Both the position numbers and the translations under genes were made by a program. A model generated the notes under the pieces. It ran no database searches. It was not told the origin of the DNA and saw only the letters and a list, made by a program, of their open reading frames with translations. Positions 18,907 through 30,200 of a DNA stretch of 48,295 nucleotides are shown one piece after another (positions within the stretch are counted from its first letter, which is position 1; each line of letters starts with the position of its first letter). This DNA is from an uncultured Clostridia bacterium. Its GTDB lineage: Bacteria > Bacillota > Clostridia > TANB77 > CAG-465. The stretch spans positions 84,899 through 133,193 of the forward strand of contig CANQVI010000001.1 of NCBI GenBank assembly GCA_947627255.1, given 5' to 3'.

Positions 18907-19980
18907 TTAATTTAAAATTGAATCAAAAAAATTTTTGTTATATAAATATTTTTCACTTTTTGGCTTTATTTTTCCTGCTTTTTCATTATATTTTTTCGAA
19001 GTTTCAATATCACCTAACATATAATAGCAAAGGCATAAATTTAAATAGGGGATAAATTTATAATAATCAAGATTACAAAAAGCGCCACTCTTAAGATTTG
19101 GTTTTATTTTAATAGCTTGTTTATACCAGTATATAGCTATTTCATAATTAGAGTTTCTTAAAAAATAATTTCCAATACTGCACAAAATTTCTGCTCTTGG
19201 AGTTGAGTGCAGAAAAGATCTTAGTAAAGATAGAAGCTCATTATAGTTATCATTTAATAAAAAATAACAATAAGATAAATCTAAGCATGCGTTTATTTTA
19301 TTTTCTATCCATCCATCTTTATCTTCTAAAAACTCATTAAATTTTTCTATTGCTTCTAAATACATATTGTTATACATTAATTCTCTTGCATAGTAATATT
19401 TTTGCCTTGAAGATAGGGGAGTTTTGTTGCTAATCATATTTTCAAATATTTTTAAATTTCTAATGGATGAGGTATGATTTTCCTTTTTATGTGTTATAGC
19501 AATATTACTATATATAATATTACCAGATGGCTGTATAACTTCATGAATTGGACTTTCCCATTTAAAATTACTACTTCTTTTTAAAAGTCTTTCCCTGTAA
19601 TATGCAAAGTTAGTATTACCATTTTCGTCAAAACCAACGTTATATTTCATCATAACTACATCTACATTATTTGATAGAGATTTTTTTAATTTTAGAAAAT
19701 TTAATCTATCTTTTTTTAATATAATATCGTCAGCATCTAACCATAAAATATAGTCTTTGGTTGCCTTAGAAAACGAATAGTTTCTTGCTTTAGAAAAATC
19801 ATCTACCCATTTAAAATCTAAAACTTTACTTGTGAATTTTTTTGCAATTTCTTTTGTATTGTCTTTAGAGCCAGTATCAACAATTATTATTTCGTCAACT
19901 ATATCTTTTACACTATCTAAACATCTTTTTAATACTTTTTCTTCATTTTTAACAATCATACATAAACTAATAGTTATCAT
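18907..19980 (-). CDS. GT2 family glycosyltransferase with C-terminal TPR-like region
   Basis: [49 protein letters not shown] ... ILWLDADD; C-terminal [19 protein letters not shown] / [19 protein letters not shown] repeats. Confidence 0.92.
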   Translation of the reverse strand: MITISLCMIVKNEEKVLKRCLDSVKDIVDEIIIVDTGSKDNTKEIAKKFTSKVLDFKWVDDFSKARNYSFSKATKDYILWLDADDIILKKDRLNFLKLKKSLSNNVDVVMMKYNVGFDENGNTNFAYYRERLLKRSSNFKWESPIHEVIQPSGNIIYSNIAITHKKENHTSSIRNLKIFENMISNKTPLSSRQKYYYARELMYNNMYLEAIEKFNEFLEDKDGWIENKINACLDLSYCYFLLNDNYNELLSLLRSFLHSTPRAEILCSIGNYFLRNSNYEIAIYWYKQAIKIKPNLKSGAFCNLDYYKFIPYLNLCLCYYMLGDIETSKKYNEKAGKIKPKSEKYLYNKNFFDSILN

Positions 19981-20073
19981 AATAACCTCCTTTTAGAGTA
20001 TATGATAAATTTTGCTATAAAGTTCTAAGTATAAAAAATTGAAAAAATATAATTAAATTATTATTATATTAAA

Positions 20074-22152
20074 ATGAATAAAAAAGTTTTAATTGTAGTA
20101 GCAATAATTATGATGTTAATCAGCATATGTGTAAATATATATAAATATAATTACAAATATAGTCAGTGGAAAAATAAAATAATAGAAGTAGAAATTCTTT
20201 CCAAAAAGAATGATGAAGAATATATTGTTAGATACAATAAAGATAAATTTTTATTATCTTTAAAAAGTGAAAATAGTGAATATAGTTATGGAGATAAATT
20301 AAAAATATTATCAAGTAACTACAAAATAGAAAAATATAATAATCCTTATGAATTTGATTATAAATTATATTTGAATTCTAACTTTATAGTGTCAAAGATT
20401 TATTGTAATAAAGTGTTAGAAAAGTGTGAAGGAAAGAGGAATATTTTAAAAATAATATATGATATAAAAAAGCAAATCTTAGAGAAAATAAATATAAAAA
20501 ATGCAAATATACTAAAAAGCATAATATTTGGTGAAGATAGCTATTTAGATGATGAGATAAAAGAAAAATATTATAATGTGGGAATAGGGCATTATCTTTG
20601 TGTATCTGGAACACATGTTATATTTTTATTTATGATATATGATAAGATTACTAAAAGTCAAAATAACACTATAATTAAGACTATAATACTTATTTATTTT
20701 TATTTTATATCTTCATTTAGCATGTCATTACTTAGAGTTATAATTATGTTTTTACTATCTAAAATAGATAAAAACATTACTTTTTATAAAAAATGTATAA
20801 TAACATTGTATATTGTGTTATATATAAATCCATATAATATTTTTAATTTATCTGTTATATTTTCTTTTTTATCTCTAATTGGAATATATAAGTTTTTTAG
20901 CTTTTTTTCGTCCTTTATTAAAGTAAAAATATTAAAAAATAATAGTAAGATTTTAACTTACGTTATAAACAATATTGCATTAACATTAAGTTCTCAAATA
21001 TTAATATTACCAATACAAATATATAATTTTAATACAATAAATATATTAAGTATTATCTCAAATTTGGTATTAGCTTTAACATTGAATTTAATATTATCAT
21101 TTGGTTTTAGTCTTTTTTTCTTAATATTTGTTCCAGGTATTTCAAGTTTACTTTTAATTATTTGTAACTATTTAATAGAAATCTTAAATTACCAAGTAGA
21201 CATTTTAAATAAATTTAGTGTAATAAATATAAAATTACCCAAAATAGATATAGTAATTATCATTATGTACTACATATATATTTTTATCTCTATGTATAAA
21301 GACAAAATAGCTATTAGTTTTTGGAATATTAGAAAAAGAATTAAGAAGTGTATAAAATATTTAAAAATATGTATAATAACATACTTCTTTATATGGTATA
21401 TTTATATAGTTTTTCTAGATAAATATATTATATTTTTTAATGTAGGGCAAGGAAATATGGCATTAATTCATAGTATGGATAAAAATATAATTATAGATAT
21501 TGGGTCGACTATGGAAAGTACAGCAGGGAAAGTAATGCTAAATTTTCTTAATGCTAAAAATATAAAAAATATAGACGTTATTTTAATAACACATATGCAT
21601 AAAGATCATATAAATGGTATAGAAACTTTAATAAATAGTGGAATAAGTATTAACAGAATAGGTTATAGCATACCATTTGAAAAAAATAGCGAGTATGAAG
21701 CATTAATAAATTTAATTAGGAAGAATAAAATTTCTAAAATGATTTTAAATAAAAATGATAAAATTAAAATTGGAAGTATAAGTATAGATGTACTTTTGCC
21801 AGATAGTAATAATTATATAGAAGATGAAGATATGTTAAATGCTAATTCTACTATATATTATATTAAAGCAAATAATACTAATTGTCTTTTTATGGGAGAT
21901 GCTACTAAAAATACAGAACGAAAATTATTAAAAGAAGATAAAATAAAAAATATAGATATATTGCAAGTTGGACATCATGGCTCTAAAACATCTAGTAGCA
22001 AAGAATTTATTTCTAAAATAAATAGTTGCAATGCAATAATATCTTCAAAAGAAAGTGTATATGGTCATCCAAACGAAGAAGTATTAGAAATATTAAATAA
22101 ATATAAATTTAAAATATTTATTACAGAAAAAGTAGGAGCAATAAAATTTTAA
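20074..22152 (+). CDS. comEC: ComEC/Rec2 family DNA internalization protein
   Basis: Competence domain GIGHYLCVSGTHVIFLF, multiple TMs, metallo-beta-lactamase-like C-terminus NVGQGNMALIHS ... LITHMHKDHINGIE ... QVGHHGSKTSSS. Confidence 0.92.
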   Translation: MNKKVLIVVAIIMMLISICVNIYKYNYKYSQWKNKIIEVEILSKKNDEEYIVRYNKDKFLLSLKSENSEYSYGDKLKILSSNYKIEKYNNPYEFDYKLYLNSNFIVSKIYCNKVLEKCEGKRNILKIIYDIKKQILEKINIKNANILKSIIFGEDSYLDDEIKEKYYNVGIGHYLCVSGTHVIFLFMIYDKITKSQNNTIIKTIILIYFYFISSFSMSLLRVIIMFLLSKIDKNITFYKKCIITLYIVLYINPYNIFNLSVIFSFLSLIGIYKFFSFFSSFIKVKILKNNSKILTYVINNIALTLSSQILILPIQIYNFNTINILSIISNLVLALTLNLILSFGFSLFFLIFVPGISSLLLIICNYLIEILNYQVDILNKFSVINIKLPKIDIVIIIMYYIYIFISMYKDKIAISFWNIRKRIKKCIKYLKICIITYFFIWYIYIVFLDKYIIFFNVGQGNMALIHSMDKNIIIDIGSTMESTAGKVMLNFLNAKNIKNIDVILITHMHKDHINGIETLINSGISINRIGYSIPFEKNSEYEALINLIRKNKISKMILNKNDKIKIGSISIDVLLPDSNNYIEDEDMLNANSTIYYIKANNTNCLFMGDATKNTERKLLKEDKIKNIDILQVGHHGSKTSSSKEFISKINSCNAIISSKESVYGHPNEEVLEILNKYKFKIFITEKVGAIKF

Positions 22153-22200
22153 ATGTATATTATATATAAATATGAAAAAAATATTTATATAGGTGATTTT

Positions 22201-22800
22201 ATGATAAATTTAAAGGAAAAATTAGTGTATGTTTTAGTAATTTTAATGTTCTTAGTAATAGGAGTAAGTTTTGGATATATAAGTACAATATCAAAATCAA
22301 ATATAAAAATAGATAATGTAAGTCTTTTAGAATATGCAAGAAATTATACACTTTCAAATATTAAAAATGTAGCTGTTAGTGCATCTAGTAATTTACAAGA
22401 TATAGAAGTAGTATATGAAGATAACTATCTTCTTTGTGGTGAAAGTATAAATACTACTAAAATGATTTATGGAAGTGATATAGATAAAGTAAAAGAGGAC
22501 GAGAAAAAGTATCAAGAGGAAAAAGGACTCAAATATGAAATAAAAGAAGAAAAGAAAGATAAAATTGTATATGCAAGAAAAATAAATGAAAATTGTCCAA
22601 ATCATTTTTTAGTAATTCTTGAGGATGAAAAAATAGTAGTTTATTCAATTAAAAATGAAAATAAAAAAAGTGTATATATGAATATAGATAATGTAAATGT
22701 TGAATACTTAAGAAAAGAGCTTAAAAATAAAATAGAGGAAGGAGCATATATAAATTCTAGAGAAGAATTAAATAGATTTATTGAAGATTTAGAAAGCTAA
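22201..22800 (+). CDS. membrane-anchored hypothetical protein
   Basis: ATG at 22201 after aggtga; N-terminal TM EKLVYVLVILMFLVIGVSFGYI. Confidence 0.6.
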   Translation: MINLKEKLVYVLVILMFLVIGVSFGYISTISKSNIKIDNVSLLEYARNYTLSNIKNVAVSASSNLQDIEVVYEDNYLLCGESINTTKMIYGSDIDKVKEDEKKYQEEKGLKYEIKEEKKDKIVYARKINENCPNHFLVILEDEKIVVYSIKNENKKSVYMNIDNVNVEYLRKELKNKIEEGAYINSREELNRFIEDLES

Positions 22801-22850
22801 TTATTGAAAATTTTTTTGAGTTATGTTAATCTAAAAATAGGAGGGATTTT

Positions 22851-24005
22851 ATGGACGAAAATAACTCAAATATAGAAGATAAAGAGGAATATGAAAAAAA
22901 TGAGCAATTAGCTGGAAATATAGAAAAAAATGTAGAAAATGTGGAAAATATAACAAATAAAGAAGTAACAAATGTTAAGAATATAGAAAATGTAAAATAT
23001 GTAGAAAAGGAAAGAAAAAATAAAAGTAGAAGAAAAGATAGTAATGTAGTTGTGCAATATAGAAAACCAAGTATATTTACATCTTTTTTATTAATTCTTA
23101 TAGGATTTTTACTTGCTGTAATAGTATTATCTTTGGTATATGTATTTGTACTAAAAGATGATAAAACTGAAATGCCAAACGATGAACAGATTGAAGAAAA
23201 TAATGATGAACAAGATAAAAGTGAAGAAGCAGAATTAGATTTAAGCATAGAAGGAGAATTTGTAAAAGAACTATATGCTAAAATACCTTTTCAAGGTAGA
23301 GGGTATGAGCCATATTGTGGTGGTATAATAAAATTTGATGATATAAGTGATAATAATAGATTACTCTATGTTTTAAGGAAACTAGGAAATGAATATAATT
23401 ACAAGTTAATAAATGGTGCAGCAGGTTTAGAATCTAAATTAACTAAAATACAATGGATGGATATAAATACAATACAAATAGAAAAATTTGATTTTGATGT
23501 TGTAGAAAAAGAATATAAAAGCATTTTTGGCTCATCAAAAAATGTACCATTAATTATTGCTGAAACTGGATTAGGATATTTATACGATTACTGTGCAGAA
23601 GATAATTGCTTCTATGGTCATCCATATAATGGTGGTGGCGGTGGCGAATTTAGGCCATATAAAGTTATTGATAGTTGTGAAGCAAATGAAAATAAGACAG
23701 AAATTTATATTTATGATAAATTTATGGCACTTGATTTGGGAGAAATTTCAAGCTTTGGACCATCTAAATATTCTTTATATAAAACAGCTAATACACAAAC
23801 TTTTGGAGATAAAAGCAAAATTGAAGAAATAGTAAGTAATTTAGAAAAAACTTATGATGATAATTCTAGTGAAGCATTATATAACGGAATGACATTTGAT
23901 GGATTAATTGAAAAATATAAAGATAGTGCAAGTAAATTTAAACATACATATAAATTAGATGAAGATGGAAACTATTATTGGTATTCATCAGAAAGAGTAG
24001 AGTAA
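22851..24005 (+). CDS. hypothetical protein, single TM with extracytoplasmic domain
   Basis: 384 aa, acidic/Asn-rich N-terminus, TM IFTSFLLILIGFLLAVIVLSLVYVFVL; SD ggaggg. Confidence 0.75.
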   Translation: MDENNSNIEDKEEYEKNEQLAGNIEKNVENVENITNKEVTNVKNIENVKYVEKERKNKSRRKDSNVVVQYRKPSIFTSFLLILIGFLLAVIVLSLVYVFVLKDDKTEMPNDEQIEENNDEQDKSEEAELDLSIEGEFVKELYAKIPFQGRGYEPYCGGIIKFDDISDNNRLLYVLRKLGNEYNYKLINGAAGLESKLTKIQWMDINTIQIEKFDFDVVEKEYKSIFGSSKNVPLIIAETGLGYLYDYCAEDNCFYGHPYNGGGGGEFRPYKVIDSCEANENKTEIYIYDKFMALDLGEISSFGPSKYSLYKTANTQTFGDKSKIEEIVSNLEKTYDDNSSEALYNGMTFDGLIEKYKDSASKFKHTYKLDEDGNYYWYSSERVE

Positions 24006-24007
24006 AA

Positions 24008-24036
24008 AAATAAACTCCGTTTGGAGTTTATTTTTT
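24008..24036. terminator. bidirectional terminator
   Basis: AAATAAACTCC gttt GGAGTTTATTT + T run between convergent genes. Confidence 0.85.
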
Positions 24037-24046
24037 TATTATCTTA

Positions 24047-26365
24047 TTATTTTATAATAATTTTATCGTCTTTTACTTCAAGAGTATATTGTTTATTTTC
24101 TTTTATTTCATTTTTTATAAATCCAACTGCAAGTATATCTTCAATGTATGTTTGAATAGCACGTCTTAAAGGTCTTGCACCAAACTTATCACTATGACCT
24201 TTCTTAGCGATAAATTCTACAACTTCAGGAGTGTAGTCAAATAGTATATTTCTAGTTTTAGTTTCTTGTTGAAGTTCTTTTATCATTAATTCTGAAATTT
24301 TGAATATAGTCTTATCATCTAACTTATTAAATGTAACTATATCATCAATTCTATTTAAAAATTCAGGACTAAAGAATTCTTTTAATGCTTCTGCAGTTTT
24401 ATTTTCTAACATCTCATTTTCAATATGTGCATTTGCAAAGCCATAACCGTCAGATTTGAAGTTTGTTCCTAAATTAGAAGTAAGAACTATTATAGTATGT
24501 TTAAATGAAACACTTCTTCCTTGTGAATCTGTTAAAATACCTTCATCTAAAATTTGAAGAAGAATATTATAAACACTAGGATGAGCTTTTTCTATTTCAT
24601 CAAATAGTACAATACTGTATGGATTTCTTCTAATTTTTTCTGTTAATTGTCCTGCTTCATCATATCCAACATATCCTGGAGGAGATCCAATAAGTTTAGA
24701 AGTAGAATTAGATTCCATATATTCGGACATATCTAATTTTATAACTGCATCTTCGTTATCAAAAAGCTCATAAGCTAATGCTTTTACAAGGGCAGTTTTA
24801 CCAACACCAGTAGGGCCAACAAATATAAATGAAGGTGGTCTCTTAGATGAAGTTATATTTGCTCTTTTTCTTAAAATAGCATTAGATAGTTTGTTGATAG
24901 CATAATCTTGACCAATTATTTTTTTAGATAAGTTTTCTTTTAGACCTAATAGTTTTTCAGTATCAGAAGTCTTTATTCTCATAACAGGAATTTTTGTCCA
25001 TAGCTCTACAACTTGTGCAATATTGTCATAAGTAACTTCTTGAGGTTTTGAATTAGCTATTAGTTCATCTAATGTAGTTTTTAACTTACATTTTATTTCT
25101 TTGTTTTTAGCTGCTCTTTCAAATACAGAGTTATCAACATCAACTGTGTTTTCTTTATTATCAGCTTGCTTTGCTATTTCTTCTTGTATTTCTTGCTCTT
25201 GAGCTATAGCTTCGTCTAATTCTTTTTGTAATTTTTCAATTTTAGCAAGATTTAAATCTTCAAGATTTACTCTAGCACAAGCCTCATCTAATAAGTCAAT
25301 AGCTTTATCTGGAAGAAATCTATCGTGTATATATTTGCAAGATAAATTTACAGCATATCTTAATGTTTCATCAGGAATTTTTACTTTATGGAAGTCTTCA
25401 TAGTAATTTTTTATACCTTTTAAAATTTTAAAGCAATCTTCTTCACTTGGCTCATCAATCATAACAGGTTGGAATCTTCTTTCAAGTGCACTATCTTTTT
25501 CAATATATTGTCTATACTCTTTTAAAGTAGTAGCACCAATAAGTTGAACAGAACCATTAGCAAGAGCTGGTTTTAACATATTAGCTGCATTCATAGAATT
25601 ATCATGTTCAAGTCCACCTACAATATTATGAACTTCATCAATAGCTAAAATAACATTACCTAAAGATTTACATTCGTCAATTAATCCTTTTACTCTAGAT
25701 TCAAATTGACCTCTAAATTGTGTTCCGGCAACAAGAGAAGTCATATCAATTAAATATACTTCTTTACCTACTAGTTTACCAGGTACTTCGCCTTTTACAA
25801 TTTTCATTGCTAAAGCATTTATAACAGCAGTTTTACCAACACCTGGTTCACCTATTAATGCAGGGTTATTTTTTGAACGTCTATTTAATATTTGTATCAT
25901 TCTTTGAAGTTCAACATCTCTGCCAATAACTTTGTCTATTTTTCCTTGACGAGCTTTTTCAGTTAAGTTTTCTCCAAAAGTATCTAAATATTTTGTCTTT
26001 TTAATTTTCTTTTTAGAATCTTTTTTATCATCAGATTCATCTTTTTTGTTACCTTTAAAAGATAAAATATTATTAAATATGTTTCCAAGGCCAGATGGCT
26101 TTTCTTCATCTTCATCATCTAGACCAGCAAGTTCTTCGCTACCATCTAATGATCCCATCATGCTATCAAATTGTGAAGACATAGCTTCTAAATCTTCTGG
26201 ATTCATATTTGTCATTTCTTTCATTATATTTGCTAAGGGGTCAATGCCCTGTTTTTTTGCACATTCAATACATAATCCTGTAGTTTCGCCTGTAGCTTTA
26301 CCATCTTTATCTAGTTTATTTATAAAGACTACGGCTAAATTTTTTTTGCATACAGAACATAGCAT
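24047..26365 (-). CDS. clpE: ATP-dependent Clp protease ATP-binding subunit, ClpE-like (N-terminal zinc finger)
   Basis: CSVCKKN...CIECAKK zinc finger; two AAA+ modules (GEPGVGKTAVINALA; VGPTGVGKTALVKALAYELF); start set at the ATG of MLCSVC by SD spacing. Confidence 0.85.
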   Translation of the reverse strand: MLCSVCKKNLAVVFINKLDKDGKATGETTGLCIECAKKQGIDPLANIMKEMTNMNPEDLEAMSSQFDSMMGSLDGSEELAGLDDEDEEKPSGLGNIFNNILSFKGNKKDESDDKKDSKKKIKKTKYLDTFGENLTEKARQGKIDKVIGRDVELQRMIQILNRRSKNNPALIGEPGVGKTAVINALAMKIVKGEVPGKLVGKEVYLIDMTSLVAGTQFRGQFESRVKGLIDECKSLGNVILAIDEVHNIVGGLEHDNSMNAANMLKPALANGSVQLIGATTLKEYRQYIEKDSALERRFQPVMIDEPSEEDCFKILKGIKNYYEDFHKVKIPDETLRYAVNLSCKYIHDRFLPDKAIDLLDEACARVNLEDLNLAKIEKLQKELDEAIAQEQEIQEEIAKQADNKENTVDVDNSVFERAAKNKEIKCKLKTTLDELIANSKPQEVTYDNIAQVVELWTKIPVMRIKTSDTEKLLGLKENLSKKIIGQDYAINKLSNAILRKRANITSSKRPPSFIFVGPTGVGKTALVKALAYELFDNEDAVIKLDMSEYMESNSTSKLIGSPPGYVGYDEAGQLTEKIRRNPYSIVLFDEIEKAHPSVYNILLQILDEGILTDSQGRSVSFKHTIIVLTSNLGTNFKSDGYGFANAHIENEMLENKTAEALKEFFSPEFLNRIDDIVTFNKLDDKTIFKISELMIKELQQETKTRNILFDYTPEVVEFIAKKGHSDKFGARPLRRAIQTYIEDILAVGFIKNEIKENKQYTLEVKDDKIIIK

Positions 26366-26394
26366 AAATTTTATCATCTCCTATTTGTAAATTG

Positions 26395-26411
26395 TTGTAT
26401 AAACAATACAA
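26395..26411. promoter_or_regulatory. inverted repeat TTGTAT-N5-ATACAA at the clpE-like TSS region, candidate operator
   Basis: Perfect 6+5+6 palindrome directly downstream of the minus-strand -10. Confidence 0.5.
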
Positions 26412-26413
26412 AG

Positions 26414-26442
26414 ATTATAACATATAAAGTCTAGAAATACAA
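26414..26442 (-). promoter_or_regulatory. sigma-A-like promoter of the clpE-like gene
   Basis: Minus strand TTGTAT - 17 - TATAAT. Confidence 0.65.
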
Positions 26443-26477
26443 GAAATAGTAGTAAAAGTGAATATATTAAAATGCAA

Positions 26478-26517
26478 ATTAAGAGAAGATAGAAATTTTT
26501 ATCTATCTTCTCTTAAT
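26478..26517. repeat. long perfect inverted repeat (orphan hairpin) in a divergent intergenic region
   Basis: TTAAGAGAAGATAG aaatttttat CTATCTTCTCTTAA, at least 14 bp perfect. Confidence 0.85.
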
Positions 26518-26639
26518 ATAATATATTTATATAAGGTTATAATATTCTTTAACTATATAAATAGAACATATTTTAACAAATTGCTTTAAAAAAACAATTC
26601 TTTTTGATATAATCTAGATAATAAAAAAGGAGAGGGAAT

Positions 26640-27218
26640 ATGGAACAATTAAACAATATAATAGAGGCAATATTATTTGCACTTGGTAGAGAAATTTCTA
26701 CAGAAGAAATTGCTAAAACATTAGATGTAGAAGAAGATAAAGTAAAAGAAGCAGTAGAATTTTTAAAAGATAGATATACTGAAAATAGTGGTGTTAAATT
26801 AATAAACGTTAACGGAATGATACAATTAGTTACTAATAATAAATATTATGAATATGTAAATAAATTCGTAGAAAATACAAAAAAGCAGAGTTTATCTGTA
26901 TCTGCACAGGAAACTTTAGCTATTATTGCATATAATCCTAAGATAACTAAAACTGAAATTGAAAATATAAGAGGAGTTAATAGTGATTTTGCAGTAAGCA
27001 GATTATTAGAATGTGGATTAATTGAAGAAGTGGCAAGACTTAATTTGCCTGGAAGACCAGCAGCTTATAGTGTAACAAATGAATTTTTAAGAACATGTGG
27101 AATAGAGAAAATAGAAGATTTACCAGAATATGAAAATATTAAAATTAAAGATGAACAGATGTTAGTATCAGATTATGATAAAGAAGAAAATGAAGAAAAA
27201 AAGCAAGAAGAGGAGTAA
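26640..27218 (+). CDS. scpB: segregation and condensation protein B
   Basis: NIIEAILFALGREISTEEIAKTLDV ... LSVSAQETLAIIAYNPKITKTEIENIRGVNSDFAVSRLLECGLIEEVARLNLPGRPAAYSVTNEFLRTCGI. Confidence 0.95.
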   Translation: MEQLNNIIEAILFALGREISTEEIAKTLDVEEDKVKEAVEFLKDRYTENSGVKLINVNGMIQLVTNNKYYEYVNKFVENTKKQSLSVSAQETLAIIAYNPKITKTEIENIRGVNSDFAVSRLLECGLIEEVARLNLPGRPAAYSVTNEFLRTCGIEKIEDLPEYENIKIKDEQMLVSDYDKEENEEKKQEEE

Positions 27219-27221
27219 TTA

Positions 27222-30200
27222 ATGATAGATGTTATTTTAGGAAAATCTAAAACTGGGAAGACTACTCATATATATAATATGATAGAACAAGATATAAAAG
27301 AAAATTATAATGTCATATTGTTTGTTCCTTCTCAGTCAAGAGCTAAAGCTGAAAATGAGTATATGAAAATACTAAATAAAGATGGAGTTATTGGAATAAA
27401 TATTACTACTATTTCTGAATTTGTAAAAGAAGAACTAAAAGTTCAAAATTTACATATGAATGAAAAAAGTATGTCCAAATTAGATAGAAAAATCATACTT
27501 ACACAAGTAATAAAAGAAAATCCAAAATTATTTAATATTTTTGATAAAGTAAAAAATTATCCAGGCTTTTTAGATGTTTTAGATATATACATGGACTTAT
27601 TTAGAAAAAACAATATAACATTAGACAAATATAAGGGTGTAATTTTAGAAGATAAAAGAACAAATGAAAAGTTTAAAGAGATATTAGCTATATATGATAA
27701 GTATTTTAAAATAATGAATAAAAACTATGTTGATAGTGTTGAAGAAATGGATTTATTCATAAAAAATATAGATAATAGTTTTTATTTTTATGATACTAAA
27801 AAATTACGCATATATTTTGATGGATATAATAACTTTTCAAATAGTGAGTATAAGTTAATAGATGCATTAATGAAAAGAAATGTTAAAATTGCTATAACTT
27901 TAAATACAGATATAACTAAAATTGAAGATGTATATACATCTTCTAGCATATTTGAAGTATCAAATGATACATATAAAAGAATATGCCAGATAGCTAATAA
28001 AAATAATTGTGAATTGCAAAATATAGTAAAATATGACAATATTTTTAGTTCTAAAAATGATATTAAGTTTGTTGCAAATAACATATTTAATAATAATTGC
28101 AATGAAAAGGTTAATCTTGAAAATATACAAGTATTAATGTATACAAATGTATTAAAAGAAATTGAAAATGTTGCAAGAATAATAAGTCAAAAAGTAAAAG
28201 AAGGAAATAGATTTTCAGATTTTGCAATTTATACAACTAATATAGATGAATATGAAAATGCTATATCAAGAATTTTTTATGAAAATAATTTAGAGGTATA
28301 TGTTTCTAAAAGTAAAAGTATAGGAGAATCTATATTAACTAAATACATACAGGGAATATTAAAACTAGCAATAAAAGGACTTAATTTAGAATTAATATTT
28401 GATATATTAAAACTAGGGATAACTGATATAGATTTAAAAGATATCTATTTACTAGAAAATTATATGAAAGAGTTTAATGTAAATAAATATTTAATAAATA
28501 ATAAATTTACTTTAAATAATCAAAAAGAAAGTTATGATTTAGAAAATTTAAATAAGATAAAAGACAAAATTGTTAATATGTATTCTTTTACTTTGTCTAT
28601 GAAAAAGCTAACAGCTAAGGAGTTTATTTTAAATATATATAATCATTTGCAAAGTGAAAGAATTTTTGAAAATTTTTCTAATATTATAAAAACAAATAAA
28701 AAAGATTTATTAGCCTTAAATACTTTAAATTTTGAAAATCAAGTTTGGGAAAATATAGCTACTATATTTGACTCTATAATAAAAATATATAAAGATGATA
28801 CTTTAACAGTCGAAGAATTCTTTAATATATTTAATTTAGTAATTAAGGATGTGAAAATAAAAACACTTCCACCAACTAAAGATCAAATAGAGCTACTAGA
28901 TATAAACGTGGCAAAAACTGGGCCTAAAAAATATGCTTTCTTTATAGGGGTAACTGAGGGAAAATTTCCTAAAAATGTAGATGAAGATATATTTTTTACA
29001 GATAACGAATTAGAAAGTTTAAAAGAAAAAGAAGTAGATATAAGAGAAACTAGTATAACAAAGCTAAATATGGGATTTTTTAATATATATGAAGCATTAA
29101 ATAATGTGAAAGAAAAATTATATATTACTATTCCATCTGCTACACTTGATGGAAAGGCTACTAGAAAATCTAGCTTTATAACATTATTAGAACAAATTAG
29201 TAATTTTAATATTGAAGGAGAAGTTACTAATTTAAATATTGAGCAAAATATTTTTAATATTTATTCTAAAGACGAACTTTTTATGTGGCTAATATCTAAA
29301 ATAAGAGATTTTGATAATATTTCAGATAGTGAAAAAGAACAAGTAATTAGTGTATATGAATATTTTAAATCAGACGATAAATATTCTAAGATTTTAAAAT
29401 TTAAAAAAGACGATTCAAAGTTAAGTGATGAAGTTACTAATATAGTATATGGTAAAGAATTTAAAACTAGTGTTAGTAAATTAGAACTATATAAAAAATG
29501 TCCTTTTTCATATTTTATGCAATATGTATTAAATATTAATCCAAATAAAGAGGCAAAATTAAATGTCTTAGAACTTGGAAGTTTTATGCATAATGTACTA
29601 GAAAATTTTTCTATGTATCTTTTAAATAAAGGTATTAGTTGGCAGGAAATTTTAACAGAAGATTTAGAATCAATAGAAACGCAGTATGAAAGTGTTTTAG
29701 AAGAAATAATTAACATTGCTATAGAAAAAAATCTTTCTAAACAAAAGCAAAGTGTAAGATATATGGTATTAAAAAGAAAATTATTTAATACTATGAAAAA
29801 AGTTATACATACTGTTGCTTTAAGTTATAATCAAAGTGAATTTGAACCATATGGCTATGAGATAGAATTTAAAGATAACAGCATATTTCTACCTATGCAG
29901 ATACAGTTAGATGAAAGCCATGTTATGAAGATAATAGGAAAAATTGATAGAGTAGATATGCTTAAGTATAAAGATGAAAATTACGTAAGAGTAGTAGATT
30001 ATAAATCAAGTTCTAAAGATTTGAATATAGATAAAATAAAAGAGGGACTATCTTTACAACTTATTACATATCTAATGGCTTTTATTGAAAATAAAAAAGA
30101 GCTAAAAATTAAACCAGCAGGAATGTTATATTTTAATTTGTCAGATAAGTTAGTTGCACTTACACAATATGAACAAAATAATGAAAATATAAAGAAAATA

